A DNA stretch of 64,000 bases from DYJK01 sp040755055. GTDB taxonomy: Bacteria; Bacteroidota; Ignavibacteria; Ignavibacteriales; Melioribacteraceae. Below, in pieces: positions 56,070 through 64,000 of the stretch (its first letter is position 1; each line of letters begins with the position of its first letter). The position numbers and the translations under genes are program-made. The notes under the pieces are model-generated. The model searched no databases and was not told the DNA's origin. It saw only the letters and a list, made by a program, of their open reading frames with translations. The stretch spans positions 15,603-79,602 of the forward strand of contig JBFMBS010000021.1 in the NCBI GenBank assembly GCA_040755055.1, written 5' to 3'.

Positions 56070-56711
56070 ATGTTCACCGGAATAATTGAAGAAGTTGGGA
56101 CACTTGAAAAGATTGACCGCATCACCGATGGTTACAGAATAAAAGTGAATGCCTCGCTAATTACGGAAGATTTGCGCGTCAACGATTCGATTGCGATTAA
56201 CGGCGTGTGTCTCACTGCAATTAAAAAAGAGCAAAACGGTTTTTGGGTTGAAGCTGTCGGCGCAACTCTCGAAAAAACTACTATAAAAAAGATTCAACAA
56301 AATTCTTACGTTAATTTGGAACGTGCAGTACGTTTATCGGATCGTTTGGGCGGGCATCTTGTGCAAGGGCATGTGAACGGAATTGGCATCATAAAAAAAA
56401 TTAAGAAAGCCGGTGAAAATTATTTTGTGGAGATACAAATTCCGGACGAACTCGAAAAATATGTTATCCAAGAAGGATCGATTGCCGTTGACGGAATAAG
56501 TTTGACAATTGCAAAACTTGCCGTAAATGTAATCGGACTCTCAATTATTCCGCACACATGGGCGCACACAACACTTCAATACAAAAATGTTTTCGACGAA
56601 GTGAACATCGAAACCGATGTGATTGCCAAGTATGTTGAAAAATTACTCGGCACAAAAAATTCTGAAAAAAATTTTTTAACGGATGCAGTGTTAAAAGAAA
56701 TGGGCTACTGA
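56070..56711 (+). CDS. ribE: Riboflavin synthase, alpha subunit
   Basis: 213 residues with two lumazine-binding repeats: MFTGIIEEVGTLEKI...DSIAINGVCLTAI and RLGGHLVQGHVNGIGIIKKI...GSIAVDGISLTIAKL. Normal length. Dismutates two lumazines to riboflavin. It follows the repeat-filled gap after ribD, one base before ribBA. Confidence 0.96.
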   Translation: MFTGIIEEVGTLEKIDRITDGYRIKVNASLITEDLRVNDSIAINGVCLTAIKKEQNGFWVEAVGATLEKTTIKKIQQNSYVNLERAVRLSDRLGGHLVQGHVNGIGIIKKIKKAGENYFVEIQIPDELEKYVIQEGSIAVDGISLTIAKLAVNVIGLSIIPHTWAHTTLQYKNVFDEVNIETDVIAKYVEKLLGTKNSEKNFLTDAVLKEMGY

Positions 56712-56712
56712 A

Positions 56713-57945
56713 ATGAAAGAAGTTCAAGAGAAAAAAAAGAGACACGGATTCAATACAATTAAAGAAGCCATCGAGGATATCAAAAAAGGAAAGATGGTAA
56801 TTATAGTTGATGACCGCGACCGAGAGAACGAAGGCGATCTGGTAATGGCTTCTTCGCTTGTTAAACCTGAACATGTAAATTTTATTACACGCGAAGCGCG
56901 CGGACTTCTTTGTGTTTCGATAACTGAAAAACGTGCGCACGAACTCGACTTGAATTTGATGGTCGAAAAAAATACTGCACTGCACGAAACACCGTTTGCT
57001 GTTTCGATCGATTACAAACACGGAACAACGACCGGCATTTCTGCATTCGACCGCGCAGTTACAATCGAAGCAATGGTTGACGAAAAAACAAAACCGAATG
57101 ACTATGCACGTCCGGGACATATCTTCCCTTTGATTGCAAAGAACGGCGGCGTGTTAAAAAGAGCCGGCCACACCGAAGCCGCTGTTGATCTTGTAAATCT
57201 TGCCGGACTTTATCCATCGGGTGTATTGTGCGAAATTCTTGACACAGACGGAACGATGGCTCGCACTCCGAAGCTGCAAGAATTTGCAGAGAAACACGGT
57301 TTAAAAATTATTACGATTGCCGATTTAATTGAGTACCGCCGCACGCGCGAAAAGTTGGTTGAAAAAGTTACAGTTGTAAATTTGCCTTCGAAGTTCGGCA
57401 TGTTCAAACTTCATCTCTATAAAAATATTCTCGATGCTGCAGATCAGCCGGTTGCAATTGTGAAAGGCGAGATTGATGAGAAATCCCCGGTGCTTGTTCG
57501 TGTTCATTCGGAATGCTTGACCGGCGATGTGTTCGGTTCAAAACGCTGCGATTGCGGCGATCAGCTTGAAGCCGCTCTGCAGATGATTGAAAAAGAGGGA
57601 AGGGGTGTTGTAGTTTACATGCGTCAGGAAGGAAGAGGCATCGGACTTGTGAATAAAATTCTCGCGTATGAACTTCAGGATGACGGGAAAGATACTGTTG
57701 AAGCAAATGAGATGCTCGGTTTCAAAGCAGATTTACGCGAGTACGGAATCGGTGCGCAGATATTGAAAGATCTCGGGCTGAAAAAAATTAAATTGATGAC
57801 GAACAACCCGAAAAAAATTATCGGGCTTGAAGGTTACGATCTCGAAATTGTTGAACGCGTTCCGCTTGAAGTAAAACCGAGCGAAGAAAACAAAAATTAT
57901 TTGAAGACGAAACGCGAAAAACTCGGTCACATTCTTTCGAATTAA
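56713..57945 (+). CDS. ribBA: Bifunctional RibBA (DHBP synthase/GTP cyclohydrolase II)
   Basis: 410 residues. RibB part (about 1-212): VDDRDRENEGDLVMAS, ARGLLCVSIT, HGTTTGISAFDRA and RAGHTEAAVDLVNLAGL. RibA part (about 220-410): HSECLTGDVFGSKRCDCGDQLEAAL (zinc Cys residues), YMRQEGRGIGLVNKI and MTNNPKKIIGLEGY. Supplies both precursors of riboflavin. Confidence 0.97.
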   Translation: MKEVQEKKKRHGFNTIKEAIEDIKKGKMVIIVDDRDRENEGDLVMASSLVKPEHVNFITREARGLLCVSITEKRAHELDLNLMVEKNTALHETPFAVSIDYKHGTTTGISAFDRAVTIEAMVDEKTKPNDYARPGHIFPLIAKNGGVLKRAGHTEAAVDLVNLAGLYPSGVLCEILDTDGTMARTPKLQEFAEKHGLKIITIADLIEYRRTREKLVEKVTVVNLPSKFGMFKLHLYKNILDAADQPVAIVKGEIDEKSPVLVRVHSECLTGDVFGSKRCDCGDQLEAALQMIEKEGRGVVVYMRQEGRGIGLVNKILAYELQDDGKDTVEANEMLGFKADLREYGIGAQILKDLGLKKIKLMTNNPKKIIGLEGYDLEIVERVPLEVKPSEENKNYLKTKREKLGHILSN

Positions 57946-57969
57946 TTTTCAAAAAATATAGAGGTAGAA

Positions 57970-58434
57970 ATGGCAAACACGATTCAAGGTATTCTCTCCG
58001 CAAAAGATAAAAAGTTTGCAATCGTAGTCTCGAGATTCAACGAAGTAATTTCGAAGAGTCTGCTTTCCGGCGCGATTGACTGCATTGTACGCCATGAAGG
58101 CAAAGAAGAAAATGTTACCGTTGCATTTGTGCCGGGTGCATTTGAAATTCCGGTCGCCGCAAAAAAATTAGCGGAGTCAAAAAAGTTTGATGCTGTAATT
58201 TGTGTTGGCGCTGTTATCCGCGGTGCAACTCCGCATTTTGATTACATCGCTGCTGAAGTTTCGAAAGGAATTGCACATGTCGGTTTGGAAACCGGTGTGC
58301 CGGTAATATTTGGTGTTATCACTTCCGATTCGATTGAACAAGCATTAGAACGCGCCGGTACAAAAGCCGGTAACAAAGGATGGGACGCCGCTCTCTCTGC
58401 AATCGAAATGGCTGACTTACTGAAAAAGTTGTAA
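57970..58434 (+). CDS. ribH: 6,7-dimethyl-8-ribityllumazine synthase
   Basis: 154 residues. VVSRFNEVISKSLLSGAID, FVPGAFEIPVAAKKLA, GAVIRGATPHFDYIAAEVSKGI and GTKAGNKGWDAALSAIEMA are the standard RibH blocks; the phosphate-binding Arg is replaced by context K/N as in many species. AGAGGTAG precedes the ATG. Last gene of the cluster. Confidence 0.96.
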   Translation: MANTIQGILSAKDKKFAIVVSRFNEVISKSLLSGAIDCIVRHEGKEENVTVAFVPGAFEIPVAAKKLAESKKFDAVICVGAVIRGATPHFDYIAAEVSKGIAHVGLETGVPVIFGVITSDSIEQALERAGTKAGNKGWDAALSAIEMADLLKKL

Positions 58435-58496
58435 TAGTCGTTATCGCTGGAATGCTAAAATGAAAGAGGGTGCTTCAACGACAATTATTAAAAAAA

Positions 58497-58580
58497 ATAG
58501 CACACTCATCTAACAGATTAAACTGAAAAAAACAGATTTTAAAAATCAGTTCAAATCAGCTCGATCAGTTAAATCTGTAT
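58497..58580. repeat. Degenerate AACAGATT/AATCTGT repeat
   Basis: Loose repeats of CAGATTAAACTG, CAGATTTTAAAAATCAG and CAGTTAAATCTGT, partly self-complementary, right after the vitamin cluster and before the tRNA-Ser repeats. Confidence 0.5.
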
Positions 58581-58618
58581 GCCATAAAAATCTATCATTC
58601 GCCACTTAAAACAAAAAA

Positions 58619-58636
58619 CTCTCACAAATGTGAGAG
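58619..58636 (-). terminator. Relic tRNA terminator, copy 1
   Basis: CTCTCACA/TGTGAGAG stem with two-base loop and minus-strand T run, same as after the intact tRNA-Ser(GCT). Confidence 0.6.
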
Positions 58637-58649
58637 CTTTGTATTTTTT

Positions 58650-59065
58650 GCGGAGAGAGATTCTCCCGAAGGGATGCCTTCGGCAGAACTCTCGGTAGCA
58701 GCTTGTCCGGCTTAGACGGATTTACCCACTACGACGGTTTAGTCCCGATAAATCGGGATTGTTTTTTTCTCCCTTGGCGGAATCTCGCCGGAGGCGATGG
58801 CAGCCACTTATCTTTAAAACAAAAAACTCTCACAAATGTAAGAGCTTTTTATTTCATGCGGAGAGAGATTCTCCCGAAGGGATGCCTTCGGCAGAACTCT
58901 CGGTAGCAGCTTGTCCGGCTCAGACGGATTTACCCACTACGACGGTTTAGTCCCGATAAATCGGGATTGTTTTTTTCTCCCTTGGCGGAATCTCGCCGGA
59001 GGCGATGGCAACCACTTATCTTTAAAACAAAAAACTCTCACAAATGTGAGAGCTTTTTATTTCAT
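58650..59065 (-). pseudogene. Two 208-bp tandem copies of a decayed tRNA-Ser(GCT)
   Basis: Units begin at 58650 and 58858; the intact tRNA lies one further period on, at 59066. Each unit retains nearly the whole tRNA-Ser(GCT) but is split by inserts. In the T-loop centre (TTC/GAA), 22 bases form a CCGAAGG/CCTTCGG hairpin. In the variable loop, 19 bases have TCCG/CGGA arms. In the anticodon, splitting the GCT triplet itself, about 60 bases hold TCCCGAT/ATCGGGA, GGCG/CGCC and TCGCC/GGCGA stems. The tRNA terminator hairpin is repeated in each unit. The units differ from each other by only a few bases. Confidence 0.85.
59024..59052 (-). terminator. Terminator of tRNA-Ser(GCT)
   Basis: CTCTCACA/TGTGAGAG stem followed on the minus strand by TTTTTTGTTTT, about 15 bases after the tRNA 3' end. 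Confidence 0.75.
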
Positions 59066-59066
59066 G

Positions 59067-59156
59067 CGGAGAGAGAGAGATTCGAACTCTCGGTAGCAGT
59101 TTACCCACTACGACGGTTTAGCAAACCGTTGGTTTCAGCCACTCACCCATCTCTCC
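59067..59156 (-). tRNA. tRNA-Ser(GCT)
   Basis: Acceptor GGAGAGA/TCTCTCC, anticodon stem ACGGT/ACCGT with loop TTGCTAA (GCT), long variable arm (GTAGTGGGTAAACTGCTAC), T-stem GAGAG/CTCTC around TTCGAAT. Discriminator G; no CCA encoded beyond CA. Two broken copies follow downstream. Confidence 0.95.
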
Positions 59157-59205
59157 TTGCGCTGAAATTTTCAAAATTTCATGCGCCAATATAATGATCA
59201 CCTAA

Positions 59206-61446
59206 CTAAAATAAAAATTTGTAATTAAGTTGAATATCGCGACCCGGCATATATGCAAATTCTTTAATTGCCGATAAATGCTCTTTGTACGGTTGATCTA
59301 AAAGATTATTAATTTTTAGTGAGAACATATGAATATAACTTCCAGTAAAAAATTTTGTGCCGCAGTATATATCGACTAAGCCGAAACCTTTAGTTGGTAG
59401 TTCTCCTTCTGCTGTTAATTTTTGTTCTGCCGAAACTTTCCACTGAATACCGGCCCAGAACTCATCAGTCATATATCTTTGTTCTATTGAAAATCTAAAA
59501 GGCGGAATCTGTGGCAAATATTTATCAGTATCGGATTCTTGACCGTTCACATAATCTAAGACTATAGTCGTTGATAAATAATTTGTAAATTCATACTGTG
59601 CCTTTAGTTCAAATCCATACAGACGGGCAGTGGTCTGGCTATACTTATAAACTGCTATACCGGCAGAATCATTAAAAGAATTTCCGCTGTTATCGGGTTG
59701 GTAAAATAATGTAGTTGGCATTCTATAGATGTAGTTATTTATTGAGTTATAATAAGCGCTTAATTCTACAAGATGATTTTCTTTCCGAACACGTAATCCG
59801 ACATCTATCCCAACATTATTTTCTTTATCTAAGTTACGATTACCAATATCAAAAGTACCCGTAGCTTCGTGAACTGCATACGATGATAACTCTTCGATTG
59901 TAGGAGCGCGGAATGCGTTTGCAATATTTGAGAATGCTGAAATCTGTTCTGTAATGCTGTACACAATTCCAAATGAACCGCTCAGTGAATTGAAATTTTT
60001 TTCCTCCGCCGGGAAAAATGTATCTGAAATATTTGCACCCGGTATATCGACCCCGTTTTTTTCAAAGCGTATGCCGAATTGAAGATTGATATTATTAAGC
60101 TGAATCTGTTCAAGAATATATGCTGCCATGCCGGAATAATCAGCATTTGGTGTGAAAGCTTCATCTCCGTTCACAGTGTATTCTTGCGCCTGATACCATA
60201 TGCCGAAAACACCTTGAAGATTGTCAAAAAGCTGACGGTGCTTTAACGAAAGATCAAATCCAATGGATTTCAAACCAAACGATGTTCCCACTTCGCCGGT
60301 GTTCCTGATGATTTCTTTATGGGTGTAATCCTGGTAACCGCTTTTCAGACTAAGATTTTCAATAAAGAAATTGAGCTTGTTGCTCTCGAATAAAAAGCGG
60401 TATTCTTTTTTATTCATATCGATTTGTATTGGACCCTCTTCGTCATCTTTTTCTGATTCAGTTGCTGTTGGAATCCCATATTTAGTCTCGAAATTTTTGT
60501 AGCTCAAACCAGTTAATCCAAAGTCCGGGAAGAATGAGAAACCAAACTGGTATCCATTAGAATTTTGATCTGAATTGTTTACCATGACACCGTTACCATC
60601 GTTATAATCCTTGGATTTTCTATTAAAGTAGTTTCCGTGTAAAGCAAAACGGTCTATTCCAAAGTGGATATCTGCCGATCCGGCAACCTCGTTATTATTT
60701 GAGCTGCCGCTAAAATTTATAATACCATCTAATCCGTTAGGGATGTAATTAGGAATTTCTTCGGTGATGATATTTATTACTCCGCCGATGGCATTGCTTC
60801 CATAAAGTAAACTTGCCGGTCCGCGCAGTACTTCAATTTTCTCTGGTGTACTGCCATCCGATGTAACACCATGATCATCCGATGTGTTTGATAAATCGCC
60901 CATACGTAAACCATTCTCTAAAATTAATATACGGTTGTTGCTGAAACCTCTAATTACGGGTCTGGCAGAGGCAGTACCGTTGGACCTCATCGAAATTCCC
61001 GGCTGAAAATTTAACGACTGTCCAATGTTAGAACCTCTCTTGATTTGGAGTTCCAGATTTGCAATCGAAAGTGTACTTTGTGAAATATCCTTGGGATCAA
61101 CAGCAAGTGGGTTACCGGTGATTACAACTTCCCTAAGGTTAACTGTCCCTTCTTCCATTTCAACATAAATCTTTTCACTTAGAGGTACAGTTACATCCTT
61201 GATTATAGTTTTGTGGCCTATATATGAAATCTTTAATGAATAATTACCCGGTTTAATGTTGCCGAACTCGAATAAACCGTCCTCGTTGGTTGAAGTACCG
61301 ATTTTCAAATCATCAATTAAAACATTTACCCCAATCAGCGGCTGGTTATCTTTTTTATCTACTACTTTGCCTTCAATTGAATGGCTTTGTGCAATAATAA
61401 TACTGTTTATGATAAAAGCTATTAGTATGAAAATTATATTTCTCAT
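59206..61446 (-). CDS. TonB-dependent outer-membrane receptor
   Basis: 746 residues. Signal peptide (about 1-19), a carboxypeptidase-regulatory-like domain (IEGKVVDKKDNQPLIGVNVLIDDLKIGTSTNEDGLFEF, about 22-105), a plug domain (GQSLNFQPGISMRSNG...RPVIRGFSNNRILILENGLRMGD...VEVLRGPASLLYGSNAIGGVINI-type, about 115-235) and a long beta-barrel ending YKFLF with a terminal Phe. The plug also has SDDHGVTSDGSTPEK, common in receptors for metals or metal chelates. Substrate not predictable; the small secreted protein upstream may be a partner. Confidence 0.92.
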   Translation of the reverse strand: MRNIIFILIAFIINSIIIAQSHSIEGKVVDKKDNQPLIGVNVLIDDLKIGTSTNEDGLFEFGNIKPGNYSLKISYIGHKTIIKDVTVPLSEKIYVEMEEGTVNLREVVITGNPLAVDPKDISQSTLSIANLELQIKRGSNIGQSLNFQPGISMRSNGTASARPVIRGFSNNRILILENGLRMGDLSNTSDDHGVTSDGSTPEKIEVLRGPASLLYGSNAIGGVINIITEEIPNYIPNGLDGIINFSGSSNNNEVAGSADIHFGIDRFALHGNYFNRKSKDYNDGNGVMVNNSDQNSNGYQFGFSFFPDFGLTGLSYKNFETKYGIPTATESEKDDEEGPIQIDMNKKEYRFLFESNKLNFFIENLSLKSGYQDYTHKEIIRNTGEVGTSFGLKSIGFDLSLKHRQLFDNLQGVFGIWYQAQEYTVNGDEAFTPNADYSGMAAYILEQIQLNNINLQFGIRFEKNGVDIPGANISDTFFPAEEKNFNSLSGSFGIVYSITEQISAFSNIANAFRAPTIEELSSYAVHEATGTFDIGNRNLDKENNVGIDVGLRVRKENHLVELSAYYNSINNYIYRMPTTLFYQPDNSGNSFNDSAGIAVYKYSQTTARLYGFELKAQYEFTNYLSTTIVLDYVNGQESDTDKYLPQIPPFRFSIEQRYMTDEFWAGIQWKVSAEQKLTAEGELPTKGFGLVDIYCGTKFFTGSYIHMFSLKINNLLDQPYKEHLSAIKEFAYMPGRDIQLNYKFLF

Positions 61447-61487
61447 AATTACCCCTTGAATAAAATGTTATAGAAAGTGAAAGGTTA

Positions 61488-61826
61488 TTATGAGATTGTT
61501 GGCGGCGCCCTTGGCGAAATTTGTGATTTAAGAACAGTAGTTCTGAGATCGTGCTGATCAACTATCAATATCTCAATAAGAGTTGAATCTATGTTGAAGT
61601 TATTCCTATCAACATTTATTTGGAATGATGAGTTAAAAAAATGTTGGACGGTACATTTACCCACGTCATCAAGGAAAGGATCGTTAAAATTCTGCTTCTC
61701 CGAAAATGACTCTGTTTCAAACTTTTCGAAATGAAAATTATGCTGGTGTAAGGATGATACACCGAGTAAAAAGAGGTAGAGAGCCAGAAGTGTTTTCGAA
61801 AAGTATTTTCTGTTTTGAGTTAACAA
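61488..61826 (-). CDS. Small secreted His-containing protein, unknown
   Basis: Up to 112 residues from a TTG; no ATG is available, so the start is uncertain. A hydrophobic signal (LLALYLFLLGVSSLHQH) is followed by a His/Phe-rich stretch (HQHNFHFEKFE), one Cys and a C-terminus ending SPRAPPTIS. Short proteins with His residues and an R-x-P-P end often stand just before metal-related TonB receptors in Bacteroidota; here it is 41 bases before one. No function assigned. Confidence 0.5.
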   Translation of the reverse strand: MLTQNRKYFSKTLLALYLFLLGVSSLHQHNFHFEKFETESFSEKQNFNDPFLDDVGKCTVQHFFNSSFQINVDRNNFNIDSTLIEILIVDQHDLRTTVLKSQISPRAPPTIS

Positions 61827-61955
61827 TTGAACATGCTTAAAAATTTTACAAATAATTTGATGAAGTATTGATTAAATAGATTCCATAAACTAATTTCAAG
61901 TGCAAATCTAAAGACAAAATATCTAATTATAAAGTTATTTATTAGTGGGGCTAAT

Positions 61956-63848
61956 ATGAACAATAAAAATTTAACCGGTGAAGTTTATTACCCTTCGGAA
62001 GAAGTTATAAATAAATCGAACATAAAAGATTGGGATGAATTAAATAATCGTGCAAAGGAAGATTATCAAGGTTTCTGGGCTGAAAAAGCAAACGAACTTC
62101 ATTGGTTTGAAAAATGGAATAAGGTTATTGATGATTCAGATAGACCTTTTTATAAATGGTTCACCGGCGGCAAAACAAATATAGTTTATAATTGCCTGGA
62201 TATTCATGTAAAGACCTTCAGAAGAAATAAACTTGCCCTAATATGGGAAGGGGAAAATGGCGATACAAAAACTTTTTCCTATTATGCGCTGCATAGAGAA
62301 ACTTGCAAATTTGCAAATGTATTGAAAAGCATGGGCGTTCAAAAAGGTGATCGTGTTACGATATATATGGGAAGAACTCCTGAAATTGTTATTGCCATGC
62401 TTGCATGTGCACGTATCGGTGCAATTCATTCTGTTGTTTACGGCGGATTTTCCGTCGAATCGCTTTCGGAAAGAATTGAGGATAGTAATTCAAAAGTGCT
62501 TATTGTTTCAGACGGTGCTTACCAACGAGGTAAAATTGTTCCTCTTAAACAAATTGCAGATGAGGCTTTACAGCGTTGCGGCACAGTTGAGCATGTACTT
62601 GTTGTAAAAAGAACCGGTCAAGAAGTTAACATGGAATTCGGTCGCGACATGTGGTATCACGAATTAATTAACTTACCAATCGCAACACAACAGTGTGCAC
62701 TTGAAGTTATGGATGCAGAAGACCCGTTATTTATACTTTATACATCGGGAACAACCGGAAAGCCGAAAGCAATTCTTCACACTCACGGCGGATATATGGT
62801 TGGTGTTTATACTTCGCTTAAATACGTTTTTGATATCCACGAAGAAGATAGATACTGGTGTGCCGCGGACCCCGGATGGATTACCGGACACAGTTATATT
62901 GTGTATGGACCGTTGCTTAATGGTACAACATCTTTTATGTACGAAGGTGCTCCAAACTTTCCTTACCCAAACCGTTGGTGGCAGATGATTGAAAAGTATG
63001 GAATCAATATTTTATACACAGCTCCTACTGCAATACGCGGATTGATGAGGTTTGGAGAGGCCTGGGTTAACCGGCACGATCTTTCTTCTTTACGTTTGCT
63101 CGGTTCAGTTGGCGAACCGATAAATCCGGAAGCATGGAAATGGTATTACAGAGTTGTGGGAAAAGAAAAATGTCCAATTATGGATACCTGGTGGCAAACG
63201 GAAACCGGTATGTTCATGATCACCCCGATGCCTTCAGTGCCGTTAAAACCCGGTTCGGGTACAAAACCTTTCCCGGGAATAGAAATGGACGTAGTTGATG
63301 AAAATGGTAAGCCGGTAAAACCTAATGAGGAAGGATTTTTGATAATCAAAACACCTTGGCCTTCGATGATACGGACTGTTTACAAAGACCCTGAAAGATT
63401 GGTACAACAATACTGGAGTAAATACCCCGGTGTTTATTTAACTGGCGATAGCGCTAGGAAAGATGAGGATGGTTATTTCTGGATTATTGGAAGAGTAGAT
63501 GATGTAATTAAAGTATCGGGTTACCGGCTAGGAACCGCTGAAATCGAAAGTGCACTTGTAAGTCATAACACTGTTGCAGAAGCAGCAGCAATTGGTTTAC
63601 CGCATGAAGTTAAAGGTAATGCCATATATGCGTATGTAATTTTACGTACCGGGATAGAGAAAACACCGACATTGATCGAAGAATTACGCCAGCATGTTAG
63701 TCATGAAGTTGGACCAATTGCCAAACCGGAACAAATTGAGTTTGTAAATACTCTGCCAAAAACGCGTAGCGGAAAAATTATGAGGAGGGTTCTAAAAGCC
63801 AGGGCATTAGGACAAGACCCGGGTAATATTTCCACTTTGGAAGAATGA
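61956..63848 (+). CDS. acs: Acetyl-CoA synthetase, AMP-forming
   Basis: 630 residues. ANL-family motifs: YTSGTTGKPKAILHTHGG (P-loop), DTWWQTETGMFMITP, YLTGDSARKDEDGYFWIIGRVDDVIKVSGYRLGTAEIESAL and the catalytic, acetylatable lysine in PKTRSGKIMRRVLK near the C-terminus. CADPGWITGH-type block reads CAADPGWITGHSYIVYGPL, specific for Acs. Length is normal. It activates acetate. Divergent from the TonB receptor unit. Confidence 0.97.
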   Translation: MNNKNLTGEVYYPSEEVINKSNIKDWDELNNRAKEDYQGFWAEKANELHWFEKWNKVIDDSDRPFYKWFTGGKTNIVYNCLDIHVKTFRRNKLALIWEGENGDTKTFSYYALHRETCKFANVLKSMGVQKGDRVTIYMGRTPEIVIAMLACARIGAIHSVVYGGFSVESLSERIEDSNSKVLIVSDGAYQRGKIVPLKQIADEALQRCGTVEHVLVVKRTGQEVNMEFGRDMWYHELINLPIATQQCALEVMDAEDPLFILYTSGTTGKPKAILHTHGGYMVGVYTSLKYVFDIHEEDRYWCAADPGWITGHSYIVYGPLLNGTTSFMYEGAPNFPYPNRWWQMIEKYGINILYTAPTAIRGLMRFGEAWVNRHDLSSLRLLGSVGEPINPEAWKWYYRVVGKEKCPIMDTWWQTETGMFMITPMPSVPLKPGSGTKPFPGIEMDVVDENGKPVKPNEEGFLIIKTPWPSMIRTVYKDPERLVQQYWSKYPGVYLTGDSARKDEDGYFWIIGRVDDVIKVSGYRLGTAEIESALVSHNTVAEAAAIGLPHEVKGNAIYAYVILRTGIEKTPTLIEELRQHVSHEVGPIAKPEQIEFVNTLPKTRSGKIMRRVLKARALGQDPGNISTLEE

Positions 63849-63880
63849 GCTAAAAATTTCTAAATGCAAAAATATTCTAA

Positions 63881-63992
63881 GCGTACCTCAAAAGGGGTGA
63901 TAAAACAGCTATAAGTCAAGGAATAGCAAAGAGATATCGGAAATAACGACATTGCGCAGACGTTAAATGAGGATATCTGATGAAGGTACGCC
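63881..63992 (+). ncRNA. Possible structured RNA or group II intron 5' region
   Basis: GCGTACC (63882) pairs with GGTACGC (63986), enclosing GCTAT/ATAGC (63909 and 63924) and GATAT/ATATC (63934 and 63974). The beginning, GCG followed by a C-rich arm, AAAA, GGGGTG and later AAGTCAAG, resembles the 5' end of group II introns (GTGCGCC...GGGTG...AAGTCAAG in Ll.LtrB), but the strict GTGYG start is missing. The window ends before this can be decided. Confidence 0.3.
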
Positions 63993-64000
63993 GAATGAGA

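Noticed and set aside
58650..59065. CRISPR array
   Set aside because: There are only two units of 208 bp, they are nearly identical throughout without unique spacers, and they contain tRNA sequence.
58703..59194. Several repeated open frames of 60-75 codons
   Set aside because: They are translations of the 208-bp tRNA-derived repeats.
63976..63995. Hammerhead ribozyme core (CTGATGA)
   Set aside because: The required GAAA and the three-stem layout are missing around it.

Overview
The window is an AT-rich chromosomal segment from a Gram-negative, Bacteroidota/Chlorobiota-like bacterium. My best guess, from gene content and codon style rather than any search, is Ignavibacteria/Melioribacter. 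Supporting signs are a TonB-dependent receptor with a carboxypeptidase-regulatory-like N-terminus, TonB-C/MORN and DUF6600-type secreted proteins, weak Shine-Dalgarno use mixed with AAGGAG sites, tRNA genes without encoded CCA, and a selenocysteine formate dehydrogenase.

Layout. 1-3.1 kb: end of a YdcF-like gene, nusB, a UMF1-type MFS permease and an M50B-like membrane protein. 3.1-3.6 kb: tRNA-Gly and tRNA-Val, with two 93-bp repeats that begin as the tRNA-Val 5' end. 3.8-14.6 kb: a large PAS/GAF histidine kinase, a MORN/TonB-C protein, a thioredoxin-like protein, a DUF6600-like secreted protein, a frameshifted M28 peptidase, rpmB, ferritin and mtgA. 14.6-15.3 kb: tRNA-Ser(CGA) and tRNA-Ser(GGA) with two broken tRNA-Ser copies. 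15.6-24.8 kb: a co-directional sugar locus (DUF4091 protein, bglX-like GH3, NagB-like isomerase, sugar MFS, ROK kinase, GH15-like protein). 24.9-27.1 kb: a cysteine desulfurase-SelD fusion. 27.3-32.8 kb: a membrane protein, an SDR epimerase, a histidine kinase and an orphan gene of foreign look, followed by a degenerate ISXO2/IS1595 element. 34.2-47.5 kb: a long leftward block with a response regulator, selB, selA, tRNA-Sec and a complete Sec-containing formate dehydrogenase operon. 48.1-50.2 kb: a GT87-like mannosyltransferase and a lipoprotein. 50.8-58.4 kb: a pantothenate/CoA plus riboflavin cluster (panB, panC, coaBC, coaX, panD, ribD, ribE, ribBA, ribH) with a different base composition. 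58.6-59.2 kb: tRNA-Ser(GCT) with two decayed 208-bp copies. 59.2-63.8 kb: a TonB receptor, a small secreted protein and acs. The last 120 bases form a structured segment.

How it works together. Selenium is activated by the desulfurase-SelD fusion, used by SelA on tRNA-Sec, and delivered by SelB to an in-frame UGA followed by a SECIS-like hairpin in fdhA. FdhA, FdhB, an NrfD-type membrane subunit and a diheme cytochrome c would form a membrane-bound periplasmic formate oxidase, matured by FdhD and FdhE.

The most unusual signal is a set of short, perfect palindromes scattered through the window. They sit inside the loops of duplicated, decayed tRNA genes at three loci, at a codon boundary inside a transposase, in frame inside fdhD, and as pairs inside a MITE-like repeat. 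In one family the flank TGTAGG is constant while the arm sequences differ between copies yet stay perfectly complementary. I propose these as one phenomenon: loop-targeted palindromic insertion, or palindrome formation by template switching.
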